Shown piece by piece: positions 51,282 to 62,295 of a stretch of 64,000 bases of DNA. The notes below the pieces were generated by a model. The model did not search any database. It saw nothing but the letters and a program-made list of their open reading frames with translations, and was not told the origin of the DNA. Numbering within the stretch: position 1 is the stretch's first letter; every line of letters starts with the position of its first letter. Both the position numbers and the translations under genes were made by a program. Source of the stretch: Emcibacter nanhaiensis (GTDB taxonomy: Bacteria > Pseudomonadota > Alphaproteobacteria > Sphingomonadales > Emcibacteraceae); the NCBI RefSeq assembly GCF_006385175.1, contig NZ_VFIY01000018.1, positions 248,001 to 312,000 on the forward strand. Direction: 5' to 3'.

Positions 51282-52634
51282 ATGATGCACATAATCGACA
51301 GAAGGCTGAACCCCAAGGGTAAAAGCCTCACCAACCGGCAAAGATTTATCCAGCGCGCCAGGAAGCAGATCAAGAAAGCTGTCGACGACGCGGTCAAAAA
51401 CCGGAAAATTTCAGATATAGATTCGTCAGAACAAATTCGCATTCCCTCCGAGGGACTTGACCAGCCCCGCCTGGTCGGGGACAAAAGCAAGGGTATCCAT
51501 GACCGGGTCCTGCCGGGAAACAAGGAATTCATGCCCGGCGACCGCATCAAACGCCCCGAACAGGGTGGCGGCCAGGGCGAAGGCGGCAGCGAAGCCAGCG
51601 AGGACGGCGAAGGCGAAGATGCCTTCAGCTTCTCCCTCACCCGGGATGAATTCCTTAACATCCTGTTCGAGGATATGGAACTGCCCGATTTCGTCAAAAC
51701 CTCCATCAAGGAAGAAATGGTCACCGAATTCCACCGGGCCGGCCACAAACGGGAAGGGTCGCCCGCCAACCTGAACCTGAAGCTGACCATGCGCAACAGC
51801 CTGGCGCGGCGCCTGACCCTGAAGCGCCCAAGTCAGGAGGAAATTGACGAGCTGGAAGAAAAAATCACCGCCCTGCACGCCAAGAAACGCAAGAGCGAAA
51901 AGGATAAAAAAGAGCTTGAATATCTGTCCGGTCAGCTGGAGGTAAAGAAACGCCGGCGCAAGCTGGTGCCCTATATCGATCCGATCGACGTGCGCTATAC
52001 CAGCTTCACCGAAGAGCAGAAGCCCAACACCCATGCGGTGATGTTCTGCCTGATGGACGTCTCCGGCTCCATGAGCGAAATGCACAAGGAACTGGCCAAG
52101 CGCTTCTTCATGCTGCTGCATCTGTTCCTGAAAAAGCAATACAGCAAGGTGGATATTGTCTTTATCCGCCACACCCACCACGCCAGCGAAGTGGATGAGG
52201 AAACCTTCTTCTATTCCCGGGAAACCGGCGGCACCATCGTGTCGACCGCCCTAGAAGTGATGGAAAATATCATCAAGGAGCGGTATCCGCCCGACGACTG
52301 GAACATTTATGCCGCCCAGGCCTCCGACGGCGACAACCTGAACAGCGATAATGCCCATTGCCAGTATATGCTGCAGGAGCGGCTGCTGCCGCTGTGCCAG
52401 TATTTCGCCTATGTGGAAATCTGGGACCGGGAAGAGTCGGAAATGTTCATGGGTGCCAACGGCACCACGCGACTGTGGCAGGCCTATGACGAGGTGCAGA
52501 AGAAGAACCGCAATTTTGCCATCCGGCGCGTGACCAAGGCCGCGGACATCTTCCCCGTCCTGCATGACCTGTTTGCCAAGGACAAGGAAAGCACCGGAAG
52601 ATCACGCGCGAGTCAGACACAGGAGGCCGTATAA
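51282..52634 (+). CDS. yeaH: YeaH/YhbH family protein (DUF444, von Willebrand A-like)
   Basis: Partner of PrkA; function unclear. The 450-residue protein starts HIIDRRLNPKGKSLTNRQRFIQR, typical of the family, and has a C-terminal VWA-like region with a MIDAS-type sequence (MDVSGSMSEMHK). An Arg/Glu-rich linker around residues 90-120 (GEGGSEASEDGEGED) is low complexity. Second gene of the operon, 48 bases after prkA. Confidence 0.95.
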   Translation: MMHIIDRRLNPKGKSLTNRQRFIQRARKQIKKAVDDAVKNRKISDIDSSEQIRIPSEGLDQPRLVGDKSKGIHDRVLPGNKEFMPGDRIKRPEQGGGQGEGGSEASEDGEGEDAFSFSLTRDEFLNILFEDMELPDFVKTSIKEEMVTEFHRAGHKREGSPANLNLKLTMRNSLARRLTLKRPSQEEIDELEEKITALHAKKRKSEKDKKELEYLSGQLEVKKRRRKLVPYIDPIDVRYTSFTEEQKPNTHAVMFCLMDVSGSMSEMHKELAKRFFMLLHLFLKKQYSKVDIVFIRHTHHASEVDEETFFYSRETGGTIVSTALEVMENIIKERYPPDDWNIYAAQASDGDNLNSDNAHCQYMLQERLLPLCQYFAYVEIWDREESEMFMGANGTTRLWQAYDEVQKKNRNFAIRRVTKAADIFPVLHDLFAKDKESTGRSRASQTQEAV

Positions 52635-52635
52635 C

Positions 52636-54174
52636 ATGGGCGCAAAGAAGAAGAAAACCGCGGCAACCCCTCTCTATGAAGGCGCAGAATGGGACTTTGA
52701 AACCGTCGACAGGACGTTTCGGGCCATTGAGGATATCGCGCTCAATGAAATGGGCCTGGATGTCTATCCCACCCAGGTGGAAGTCATTACCTCGGAACAG
52801 ATGCTGGATGCCTACAGCTCCATCGGCATGCCGATGATGTACAACCACTGGTCTTTTGGCAAAAGCTTCATTCGCGACCAGACCATGTACCAGAAGGGAT
52901 ACCAGGGGCTGGCCTATGAGATCGTGATCAATTCCGATCCCTGTATCTGCTATATCATGGAGGAAAACTCCATGACCATGCAGGCCCTGGTGATGGCCCA
53001 CGCCGCCTTCGGTCACAATCATTTCTTCAAGAACAACCATCTGTTCCAGCAATGGACCGATGCCAGCGCCATTCTGGACTACCTGCAGTTTGCCAAGAAC
53101 TACATCGCCAAGTGCGAAGAGCGTTACGGCTACCGCGAGGTGGAAAAAATCCTCGATTCCGCCCATACGCTCCAGGACCAGGGCGTCGACCGCTATACCC
53201 GGCCGGTCAAGCTCGATGACAAGAAAATGCAGGAACGGGAGCTGGCCCGGCTGGAATATGAACAGTCCCAGTTCAATGACCTGTGGCGCACGATTCCGGA
53301 CATGAAAGACAAAAGCGGGGAAGAACTCGACGGCATGGAAAAGGCAGTGGCCACCAAGATGGGCATCCCTGAATCCAACATACTGTATTTCCTCGAGAAA
53401 AACAGCCCGGTCCTGGGCCACTGGCAATCGGAAATCCTGCGTATCGTGCGCTCCATCGCCCAGTATTTCTACCCCCAGCGTCAGACCAAGATGATGAACG
53501 AGGGCTGCGCCTGTTATGTGCATTACCATCTGATGAACCGTCTCTATGAAACCGGACAAATCACGGAAGGCGCCATGCTGGAATTTATCGATTTCCATAC
53601 CCGCGTGGTGGCCCAGCCGTCCTTTGACAGTCCCTATTTCTCCGGCATCAACCCCTATGCCCTGGGCTTCAATATGATGCAGGACATCCAGCGCATCTGC
53701 GAAAACCCCACCGATGAGGACCGGGAATGGTTCCCCGACATCGCCGGCAACAACAAACCCATGGAGACCCTCAAGCACGCCTGGGCGAACTTCCGGGACG
53801 AAAGCTTCATCCTGCAGTATCTGAGCCCCCACCTGATGCGGGAAATGCGGCTGTTCAACATCCATGACGACAGCAACCAGCCCTTCATCGAAGTGGACCA
53901 TATCCACAATGCTTCCGGCTACAAGGCGGTGCGCGAGGCCCTGTCGGCGCAATATTCAGTCGCCAATATGGATCTGGATATCCAGGTCAGCCGGGTGGAT
54001 ATGGCCGGCGACCGCAAGCTGACCCTGACTCACAGCATGAACAACCATATCCCCCTGTCGCAGAAGGAAACGGAGCAGGTGCTGGCCCATCTGCGCCGCC
54101 TGTGGGGCTATGATGTTGTCCTGAAAAGCGTTGACCCGATCACCGGCGAGGTGATGCAGGAAACCTGCGGCTGA
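52636..54174 (+). CDS. SpoVR family protein (YcgB)
   Basis: Third gene of the prkA-yeaH-spoVR stress operon. SpoVR in Bacillus is needed for spore cortex; in Gram-negatives the role is unclear. The 512-residue protein (from the ATG at 52636) has SYSSIGMPMMYNHWSFGKSF-like text near residue 60 and QTKMMNEGCACYVHYHLMNRLYETG in the middle, both conserved. The frame stays open for 24 codons upstream, overlapping the yeaH gene, but the ATG with MGAKKKKTAATPLYEG is a better start. A strong hairpin terminator follows. Confidence 0.95.
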   Translation: MGAKKKKTAATPLYEGAEWDFETVDRTFRAIEDIALNEMGLDVYPTQVEVITSEQMLDAYSSIGMPMMYNHWSFGKSFIRDQTMYQKGYQGLAYEIVINSDPCICYIMEENSMTMQALVMAHAAFGHNHFFKNNHLFQQWTDASAILDYLQFAKNYIAKCEERYGYREVEKILDSAHTLQDQGVDRYTRPVKLDDKKMQERELARLEYEQSQFNDLWRTIPDMKDKSGEELDGMEKAVATKMGIPESNILYFLEKNSPVLGHWQSEILRIVRSIAQYFYPQRQTKMMNEGCACYVHYHLMNRLYETGQITEGAMLEFIDFHTRVVAQPSFDSPYFSGINPYALGFNMMQDIQRICENPTDEDREWFPDIAGNNKPMETLKHAWANFRDESFILQYLSPHLMREMRLFNIHDDSNQPFIEVDHIHNASGYKAVREALSAQYSVANMDLDIQVSRVDMAGDRKLTLTHSMNNHIPLSQKETEQVLAHLRRLWGYDVVLKSVDPITGEVMQETCG

Positions 54175-54198
54175 GAGTGCCTGCTTCACAATAAAAAA

Positions 54199-54220
54199 GG
54201 CAGCCAAACGGCTGCCTTTT
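54199..54220. terminator. bidirectional terminator
   Basis: GGCAGCC-AAAC-GGCTGCC followed by TTTT on the plus strand and preceded by AAAAAA, so it can stop both the prkA operon and the convergent TbpB-like gene. Confidence 0.8.
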
Positions 54221-54243
54221 CTTCTGAACCTCAAATGGCGAAA

Positions 54244-55203
54244 TCACTGTTCGCCGACAAAGGCGCCGGCCGCTTCCTGGCCGTTGCCGTAAAGCTCCCA
54301 GGTGCCGCCGATCTCGACGGCGTTGGGACCGTAGAATGCGCCATTCACAGTGCCCTCATAGCCCGCACCCTGTGTGGCGGCATCAGCGTCGCCAGTGAAC
54401 ATTCCGTTGGCAATGGTGCCTTCATAGGAAAAATCCACCCAGTCAGTGAAACCGCTGCCCTGACTAAGCGCCATGTCCTGGAAATCGGTGGTTATTGTAT
54501 TGTTCCCAAAGTCCGCCGTCGCCGTCAGACTTCCCCGAACCGCATAGACATCGGGATCACCCGCGACGGCAGTGGCCTGGTACAAAAATCCGTCGACATA
54601 GCCCCTGTAGGTCGCTGTACCGGTGGTCGGTACGTTGTCAGTGGTCACCCCGAACACGGTATAGCCACGGGCAGTATTGAACCCGTTTGTGCTCACAACC
54701 CCGTCGGTCTTCGACCACTGGCCAAAACTGACATAGGACAGGTTAATTGTTTCATTTGTGGTGGTAAACGGAACATCGATATCCACCCCTACCCGCAAAA
54801 CCGTCAAGGTGTTGGAGTCATCCTGGGTAAAGATAGTCTGTTCACTGCCAACTGTACGCGTCGTGCCCGTGGTGTCAAAATCGAGATTTACGTCGCCGTC
54901 ATCGCCCTGATTGGAAATCGTGACATCAAAGCTGCCATCCGTATTTACACCGACAACCGCGTTTGCACTTTCGGTATGGTTTGACGCATCGATCGTTTCG
55001 GTAGCTCCCTCCACTTTCACCAGCACAATACTGGAAAAACTGTTGAAGTCCTCGGACACCTGGATATCGTCAAGGCTGTCATTGCTCGTCGGCGTGATAG
55101 GCGCTGTCGGCGCAGCCGTGCTGCCCCCGCCCCCACCGCAGGATGCCAGCAAAAGCGTGCCGGCCACTGTGAACATAAGATTTTTAGACAATTTTCGGGT
55201 CAA
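54244..55203 (-). CDS. TbpB-like barrel lipoprotein
   Basis: Predicted surface or periplasmic lipoprotein of 319 residues. I start at the TTG at 55203, preceded by GGGGGAG at ideal distance; this yields MTRKLSKNLMFTVAGTLLLASC, a clean lipoprotein signal with Cys acylation. A GTG ten codons earlier is possible but has a worse ribosome site and a charged extension. After a Gly/Thr-rich linker (GGGGGSTAAPTAPITPT) the C-terminal part has a TbpB-type beta-barrel ending (GAFYGPNAVEIGGTWEL and GAFVG). Such proteins bind transferrin or haemoglobin, or other ligands in non-pathogens; ligand unknown. No TonB receptor is adjacent. Confidence 0.75.
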   Translation of the reverse strand: MTRKLSKNLMFTVAGTLLLASCGGGGGSTAAPTAPITPTSNDSLDDIQVSEDFNSFSSIVLVKVEGATETIDASNHTESANAVVGVNTDGSFDVTISNQGDDGDVNLDFDTTGTTRTVGSEQTIFTQDDSNTLTVLRVGVDIDVPFTTTNETINLSYVSFGQWSKTDGVVSTNGFNTARGYTVFGVTTDNVPTTGTATYRGYVDGFLYQATAVAGDPDVYAVRGSLTATADFGNNTITTDFQDMALSQGSGFTDWVDFSYEGTIANGMFTGDADAATQGAGYEGTVNGAFYGPNAVEIGGTWELYGNGQEAAGAFVGEQ

Positions 55204-55288
55204 AACGACTCCCCCTTCTTCAATAGAATCCACCTGAATTTGCTGCTTATGGTAGTGTATCTATATGAATGAGCCGTTAACAAATGTT

Positions 55289-55663
55289 CTAATTCAAGTC
55301 ATTAACCGCCATTCGTTTGACCCGGAGATAGCTGATCCCGAGCAGGATGAAAACCAGGACCAGAGCCCGCATGACAAGATGATCTTCGTTGAGGGAGAAA
55401 TGCATCATGGCGCTGGCGACCATTTCAAGGGACAGGGCGAAGGCGCCGACCAGCGCCCAGCGCGGGATAAGCAGTGAAACACCGCCTGCCAGCTCGACAG
55501 CGCCCAGGGCTTTGACGCCCCAGAGCGGCAAACCCCATGAATCATAGCGGGCCAGTTGTGCCTCGACACCAGCGATCTTCCCCAGACCAAGCGAGACAAA
55601 CACCAGAGCCAGAACCAGGCTCAGGACCCAAACGGTTGCTTTTACAAGCACATCCCCGTTCAT
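55289..55663 (-). CDS. DoxX-family small membrane protein
   Basis: A 124-residue protein with four helices, beginning WVLSLVLALVFVSLGLGKIAGVEAQ and containing LWGVKALGAVELAGGVSLLIPRWA, the DoxX/SURF4 core. DoxX proteins are linked with membrane redox functions in other bacteria; role here unknown. It is alone on the strand, between the TbpB-like gene and the cytochrome b561 gene. Confidence 0.85.
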   Translation of the reverse strand: MNGDVLVKATVWVLSLVLALVFVSLGLGKIAGVEAQLARYDSWGLPLWGVKALGAVELAGGVSLLIPRWALVGAFALSLEMVASAMMHFSLNEDHLVMRALVLVFILLGISYLRVKRMAVNDLN

Positions 55664-55776
55664 CTACCGTTATCCTCCACCGTTTATGGGGGAATTATAG
55701 GCAGAATTTGCCAGAAAAAACAAATGTAACAATTTTATGAATCCGCATTTGCAGGTCACGCCGGAGGCGCCGCGTG

Positions 55777-55803
55777 AAAAAAGGCCGCTGGAAACGGCCT
55801 TTT
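55777..55803 (-). terminator. terminator after cytochrome b561
   Basis: AAAGGCCG-N7-CGGCCTTT with a run of T on the minus strand after the stem. It ends the transcript of the cytochrome b561 gene. Confidence 0.75.
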
Positions 55804-55830
55804 CGTAAGGTCACACTCCGGCCGAAACCA

Positions 55831-56406
55831 TCAGTCGGATTTTTGCCCGTGCGGCGACATGCGCAGCAGAATATCGTCCTTTTTCACGAAATGATGATAC
55901 AGCGCCGCGACCACATGCAGGATGAAGGCAAAGAATATAGTCCAGGCGCAGATTTCGTGAATTTCACCGAAAACTTCCGCCAGTCCTTCATTTTTTGACA
56001 AAATCAGCGGGAATTCAAACAGGCCGAAAAATGGCACGGAATGGCCGCCGGCGGCCGAACCGAGATAGCCGGAAACGGGGAACAGCAGCATCAGCAGCAT
56101 CAGCAGCCCGTGGACAGCATGGGCCAGCATTTTTTCCCATTTCTGCATACTTTCGGGAAAAACCGGGATCGGGTTGGTCATGCGCCAGTACATGCGGAAC
56201 AGAATAAACAGCAGCGCCAGCATGCCGAAGGCCTTGTGAATATCATAGAGGCCGAATTTATACTGCATCTGTTCGGGCGTTTCCCGCGGCAATTCATGCA
56301 TGTAAAGGCCGAGAACCCACATGCCGATAATCAGGATTGCCATGATCCAGTGCAGGGCACGGGCCACACTGCCGTAGGTGGTTTCGGTATTTCTCGCGGA
56401 CATCAC
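55831..56406 (-). CDS. Cytochrome b561 family protein
   Basis: Inner-membrane di-haem cytochrome of 191 residues. Four helices, with histidines in ALHWIMAILI (His17), DIHKAFGMLAL, AHAVHGLLMLL and AFILHVVAALYHHF, match the four ligands of b561/Ni,Fe-hydrogenase b-type subunits. Probably oxidises quinol and feeds superoxide or another acceptor. Reads alone on its strand; no hydrogenase or formate dehydrogenase genes are close. Confidence 0.9.
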   Translation of the reverse strand: MMSARNTETTYGSVARALHWIMAILIIGMWVLGLYMHELPRETPEQMQYKFGLYDIHKAFGMLALLFILFRMYWRMTNPIPVFPESMQKWEKMLAHAVHGLLMLLMLLFPVSGYLGSAAGGHSVPFFGLFEFPLILSKNEGLAEVFGEIHEICAWTIFFAFILHVVAALYHHFVKKDDILLRMSPHGQKSD

Positions 56407-56474
56407 ATCCTCCTCTTTCTTCCAAACAATAGCGTTTTTATTCAGTCCCTATGGAATATTACGCAGCTGAGCTG

Positions 56475-56735
56475 CTATTCCTTCTTTTTAAACCTGTTGG
56501 CGATGTTGGTCACATTCATCAGCAGCCACACCGGCACCACCACAATGGCGCCCAGGACCACATAGTCCGCCGCCCACTGGATGCCGGACCAGGCCGTATC
56601 CACTATTTTACCGATGGTTTCCGGCAGGTCTTCGATCAGTTCCGCCGGCGTAATGTCAAAATAACTGAGCGCCATGCCGACAAAGAGAGAGGCAATGATA
56701 AGCTTCCAGACAATTCCCAGCACCCTTTTATTCAT
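56475..56735 (-). CDS. DUF6460 small membrane protein
   Basis: An 86-residue protein from ATG 56735 with two hydrophobic helices (about 8-26 and 57-77; IASLFVGMALSYFDITP and VVLGAIVVVPVWLLMNV). The pattern Gly-x-x-x-Ser-x-Phe and WAADYVVLGAIVVVPVW are those of DUF6460. Its start overlaps the end of the next gene (DUF unknown lipoprotein) by 8 bases, so the two are co-translated. Confidence 0.78.
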   Translation of the reverse strand: MNKRVLGIVWKLIIASLFVGMALSYFDITPAELIEDLPETIGKIVDTAWSGIQWAADYVVLGAIVVVPVWLLMNVTNIANRFKKKE

Positions 56736-57051
56736 CCGGCTTGTCCTCCAGTTCTTCCTCTTCCAGATCATAGCGCAACTGGCGCATCAGGTCGCCTATC
56801 GCCCGTTTCTGGTCTTTCTCAAGTTTTATGGTGGCTGAAATCACGGCCAGCTCATTCATGGCAAACTCATAATCCTTGTCTTCCGCCGCCGCGACAACGC
56901 GCCCGATCCGGGCCCGAAGGTCCTCGTTACTATCGGAAAAACTGTCAAGCAGCCGCTCCTCTACGGTCTTCTTGTGCCTGGTGTCCAGTTTTTCACAGGC
57001 CGCCAGATGACCGATCATAAAGATCGCCGGTATCAACCATAAAAGCCGCAT
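56728..57051 (-). CDS. Small lipoprotein, unknown function
   Basis: A 107-residue ORF with an N-terminal signal (LLWLIPAIFMIGHLAAC) ending in a lipobox LAAC at Cys19. The mature part is charged and helical (EERLLDSFSDSNEDLRARIGRVVAAAEDKDYEFAMNELAV). No family recognised. Translationally coupled with the DUF6460 protein. Confidence 0.65.
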   Translation of the reverse strand: MRLLWLIPAIFMIGHLAACEKLDTRHKKTVEERLLDSFSDSNEDLRARIGRVVAAAEDKDYEFAMNELAVISATIKLEKDQKRAIGDLMRQLRYDLEEEELEDKPDE

Positions 57052-57113
57052 ATTATCTAGTTATCCTTGTCTGTCTTCCAGTCCCATAGCCGGTAAGTCT
57101 ATAATCTAACACC

Positions 57114-57154
57114 AAAAAAGACAATCCCCGCCGACCGGAAGGCCGACGGGGATT
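57114..57154 (-). terminator. terminator after katG
   Basis: A 14-bp stem with GGAA loop (57123-57154), two imperfect pairs, then TTTTTT on the minus strand (57119-57114). It ends the catalase-peroxidase transcript. Confidence 0.8.
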
Positions 57155-57176
57155 TATGGTTTGCGATACTGTCCGG

Positions 57177-59381
<2,205 letters not shown>

Positions 59382-59501
59382 TTACTCACCACAAACTCTA
59401 TCAACCCCAGAGCATTCACTAAAATATATTGTTTTTATATAATCGATATATATTCCTTATCGAACCTCTTGCACCCTATTATACATGATGAAGATGAATA
59501 T

Positions 59502-59540
59502 AAAAAAACAAACCCCGTCAGCGCAAAAGCCGACGGGGTT
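59502..59540 (-). terminator. terminator after paaN
   Basis: AACCCCGTCAGC (59511-59522) pairs with GCCGACGGGGTT (59529-59540) with one mismatch, and the minus strand ends with a run of T (59508-59502). It ends the paaN transcript. Confidence 0.8.
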
Positions 59541-59578
59541 ACAGTTACAGGTTTTTAGGCCTGGGAGGTATCTCTGTC

Positions 59579-61246
59579 TTACCCTTTCGGATGCCAGCGG
59601 CTCTGGATCACCCGGTAGCGGTTGGAAACATAAGCGGTATCGGACAGCGCCGCATTGGCGGCCGGATTGGCGCCGGTGGCATGGAAGTCACTGAAGGCGG
59701 CGGTCTGGTTGACGAACACGCCGCCGGTCAGGTTGAAGGACACAGCCACGCCGGACTCACAGGCGACTTCCTCCGCTTGGGCAAGGACCGAATCAGAAGA
59801 AGACCAGATGCCGAAGCTGATGGCGCCGTGGTTTTTCACGCTGTCTTTGACAATAGCCAGGCTGTCGGTGGTATCCTTGGTTTTGACCACAAAGGAAATG
59901 GGACCAAACAGCTCTTCCTTGTAGGAGCTCTCGTCTCTGGCTTCCAGGATCAGCGGGGTGCGGATGCGGGCATTCTCGAACCCTTCCATGGGCACTTCCC
60001 GCGGCGCCAGCAGCACATTGTCGCCGGCTGAATATTTCTCAATCCGCGCCATAGTGGCGTCGCTCTGGATCGCGCCCAGCACGGCGGAAGCCCGCTGGTC
60101 GTCGGAGTTGAACTTCTCAACACCCTTGACGATGGCTGCAACCACTTCGTCATAGGACTTGTGGCCGTCTTCGGTTTCAATACCGCCTTCAGGGACGAAG
60201 ATATTCTGCGGTGTGGTACACATCTGGCCGCTGTAGAGGCTCAGGGTGAAGGCGATGTTGCCGACCATGCCGCGAAAATTGTCGGTGCTGTCGATGACAA
60301 TGCAGTTGACACCGGCTTTCTCGGTATAGACCTGGGCCTGTTTGGCATTGTCCTCCAGCCAGTTCCCGAAGCCGGTGCTGCCGGTGAAGTCGATCAGTTT
60401 CACTTCATCCTTCAGGGCCAATTCCTTGGTCACCGGAGCAGCGGCATCATCCACCACCAGGGTGACGACGTCGGGGCTGAAGCCGGCTTCTTTCAGCACA
60501 TCACGGGCGATCTGCACGGTAATGGCCAGCGGCAGCACGGCGCCCGGGTGCGGCTTGACGATCACGGCGTTGCCAGTCACCAGGTTGGCGAACAGGCCAG
60601 GGTAGCTGTTCCAGGTCGGGAAGGTGGAGCAGCCGATCACCAGGCCGATGCCGCGCGGCACAATGGTGAATTTCTTGTCCATCACCAGCGGGTCATGCTT
60701 GCCCTGCGGCTTGACCCAGTGGGCACTGGCCGGGGTGCGCTTCATATCTTCATAGGCATAGGCCACGGCCTCGAGGCCGCGATCCTGGGCGTGCGGGCCG
60801 CCGGCCTGGAAGGCCATCATGAAGCCCTGCCCGGTGGTATGCATCACCGCAAAGGCGATCTCAAAGCTGCGCTTGTTGAGCCGGTCGAGGATTTCCATGC
60901 AGACGCCGGCGCGGGTATCCACATCCGCCTTGCCCCAGCTGTTGCGCATTTCGTCCACCACCGGCACCAGCTTGTCGATGTCAGCCTTGGGATAGGTGAT
61001 GCCCAGGTCAAAGCCATAGGGGGACTTTTCTGCGCCGACAGTTCCTTCCGAACCCGGCTGGTCGATTTCAAATGTCTTGTTCAGGTAGGACTTGAAGGCG
61101 TTTTCGCCGTCCTTGTTGGCGGTTTCCCCGTACACTTTCGGACTCGGCATTTCCGGATAGGCCGTCCAGTATTCGCGGGTGCGGCTGGCCTCGATCGCTT
61201 TGTTCAAGGTTTCCTTATGCTTCTCAAATAAGGGGGAAACAGACAT
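59579..61246 (-). CDS. paaN: Phenylacetic acid degradation aldehyde dehydrogenase PaaN
   Basis: Predicted NAD(P)-dependent oxidation of the ring-opened aldehyde from oxepin-CoA in the phenylacetyl-CoA pathway. The 555-residue protein (from ATG 61246, after CAGGAG) starts MSVSPLFEKHKETLNKAIEASRTREYWTAYPEMPSPKVYG, a PaaN hallmark. It has the ALDH active-site Cys in SGQMCTTPQN, and no fused hydratase domain, unlike E. coli PaaZ. Thus the hydrolase step needs another enzyme. It is divergent from paaG-paaH-paaI around a TetR-type operator. Confidence 0.93.
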   Translation of the reverse strand: MSVSPLFEKHKETLNKAIEASRTREYWTAYPEMPSPKVYGETANKDGENAFKSYLNKTFEIDQPGSEGTVGAEKSPYGFDLGITYPKADIDKLVPVVDEMRNSWGKADVDTRAGVCMEILDRLNKRSFEIAFAVMHTTGQGFMMAFQAGGPHAQDRGLEAVAYAYEDMKRTPASAHWVKPQGKHDPLVMDKKFTIVPRGIGLVIGCSTFPTWNSYPGLFANLVTGNAVIVKPHPGAVLPLAITVQIARDVLKEAGFSPDVVTLVVDDAAAPVTKELALKDEVKLIDFTGSTGFGNWLEDNAKQAQVYTEKAGVNCIVIDSTDNFRGMVGNIAFTLSLYSGQMCTTPQNIFVPEGGIETEDGHKSYDEVVAAIVKGVEKFNSDDQRASAVLGAIQSDATMARIEKYSAGDNVLLAPREVPMEGFENARIRTPLILEARDESSYKEELFGPISFVVKTKDTTDSLAIVKDSVKNHGAISFGIWSSSDSVLAQAEEVACESGVAVSFNLTGGVFVNQTAAFSDFHATGANPAANAALSDTAYVSNRYRVIQSRWHPKG

Positions 61247-61314
61247 TTGCATTCTCCTGAGTGTGACAGATAAGCCTCGGGCCGAGCGTACGCTTGCCGA
61301 AATCATAATTTTTA

Positions 61315-61342
61315 TTGACCGGCCCCTGAAATCATGTAAATT
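61315..61342 (+). promoter_or_regulatory. predicted promoter of paaGHI
   Basis: TTGACC (61315-61320) and TAAATT (61337-61342) with a 16-base spacer. The start would fall in the TetR-type operator at 61347-61358. Confidence 0.45.
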
Positions 61343-61346
61343 AATA

Positions 61347-61358
61347 AACCGAACGGTT
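61347..61358. promoter_or_regulatory. TetR-type operator in the paa divergent region
   Basis: AACCG-AA-CGGTT, perfect 5-bp arms with a 2-base spacer. On the minus strand it follows TTGACC (61364-61359), the likely -35 of paaN. On the plus strand it is at the start point of paaG. PaaR-family TetR repressors released by phenylacetyl-CoA use similar ACCG/CGGT sequences. A second palindrome TTTAG-GT-CTAAA is at 61405-61416. Confidence 0.5.
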
Positions 61359-61472
61359 GGTCAATTCAAGAAAAATATAATATTTTATATTTAAAACAAT
61401 ACCGTTTAGGTCTAAAATAAAGTGAGATTGACCAGCAAAACCGCTTTAAGACGCGCAACAGGGTAGCTTTCC

Positions 61473-62267
61473 ATGTCTCATTCTACGAATTTTGACACAA
61501 TCGAGTTTGAAATCAATGATGGTCTGGCTGTTTTAACGCTGAACCGGCCCGACTCCCTGAACAGCTTCAATAAACAGATGCACGAGGAAATGCAGCAGGC
61601 GCTGGATATCCTGACTGAAGCGGAAGGCCTGCGCTGTGTCCTGCTCACCGGCAACGGCCGCGGCTTCTGCGCCGGCCAGGACCTGTCCGACGCCGCCGTG
61701 CTGCCCGGTGGCGATCTTGGTGAGTCGATTGAAAACTATTATAATCCGATGATCCGGAAGATCAGCGCCCTGCCCGTCCCGGTGATTTGTGCCGTGAATG
61801 GCGTGGCCGCCGGCGCCGGGGCCAACATTGCCTTTGCCTGTGATATCGTGCTGGCTGCGAAAAGCGCCAAATTCATCCAGGCTTTCTGCAAGATCGGCCT
61901 CGTGCCGGACAGCGGCGGCACATACATGCTGCCGCGCCTGGTCGGCCATGCCCGCGCCATGGGCCTGGCCCTGCTTGGCGACGCTGTCGGCGCCGAACAG
62001 GCCGAAAACTGGGGCATGATCTGGAAGGCTGTTGATGACGAGGCCCTCAGGGAAGAAGCCCTCAAACTGGCGCAAAATCTGGCGACCCAGCCGACCAAAG
62101 GCCTCGGCCTGATCAAGAAAGCCCTGCAGGCCAGTCTCGGCAATGACCTGGACAGCCAGCTGGAAATGGAAAAAGCCTTCCAGCGCGAGGCCGGCTATTC
62201 AGACGATTACCGGGAAGGCGTCGAAGCCTTCCTCGAAAAAAGAAAACCTGAATTCACTGGCAAATAG
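61473..62267 (+). CDS. paaG: 2-(1,2-epoxy-1,2-dihydrophenyl)acetyl-CoA isomerase PaaG
   Basis: Isomerises ring-1,2-epoxyphenylacetyl-CoA to the oxepin and later shifts a double bond. The 264-residue enoyl-CoA hydratase-fold protein has GRGFCAGQDLSD (oxyanion hole) and GLVPDSGGTYMLPRLVG, in which the Asp of PDSGG is characteristic of PaaG. First gene of the plus-strand operon, followed by paaH after 28 bases. Confidence 0.95.
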   Translation: MSHSTNFDTIEFEINDGLAVLTLNRPDSLNSFNKQMHEEMQQALDILTEAEGLRCVLLTGNGRGFCAGQDLSDAAVLPGGDLGESIENYYNPMIRKISALPVPVICAVNGVAAGAGANIAFACDIVLAAKSAKFIQAFCKIGLVPDSGGTYMLPRLVGHARAMGLALLGDAVGAEQAENWGMIWKAVDDEALREEALKLAQNLATQPTKGLGLIKKALQASLGNDLDSQLEMEKAFQREAGYSDDYREGVEAFLEKRKPEFTGK

Positions 62268-62295
62268 AACGAACAATTTCCTACAGGACTGATTT

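Noticed and set aside
52447-53952. 501-codon open frame opposite spoVR
   Set aside because: Antisense shadow; composition is His/Val/Gly-rich without recognisable motifs, and SpoVR is conserved.
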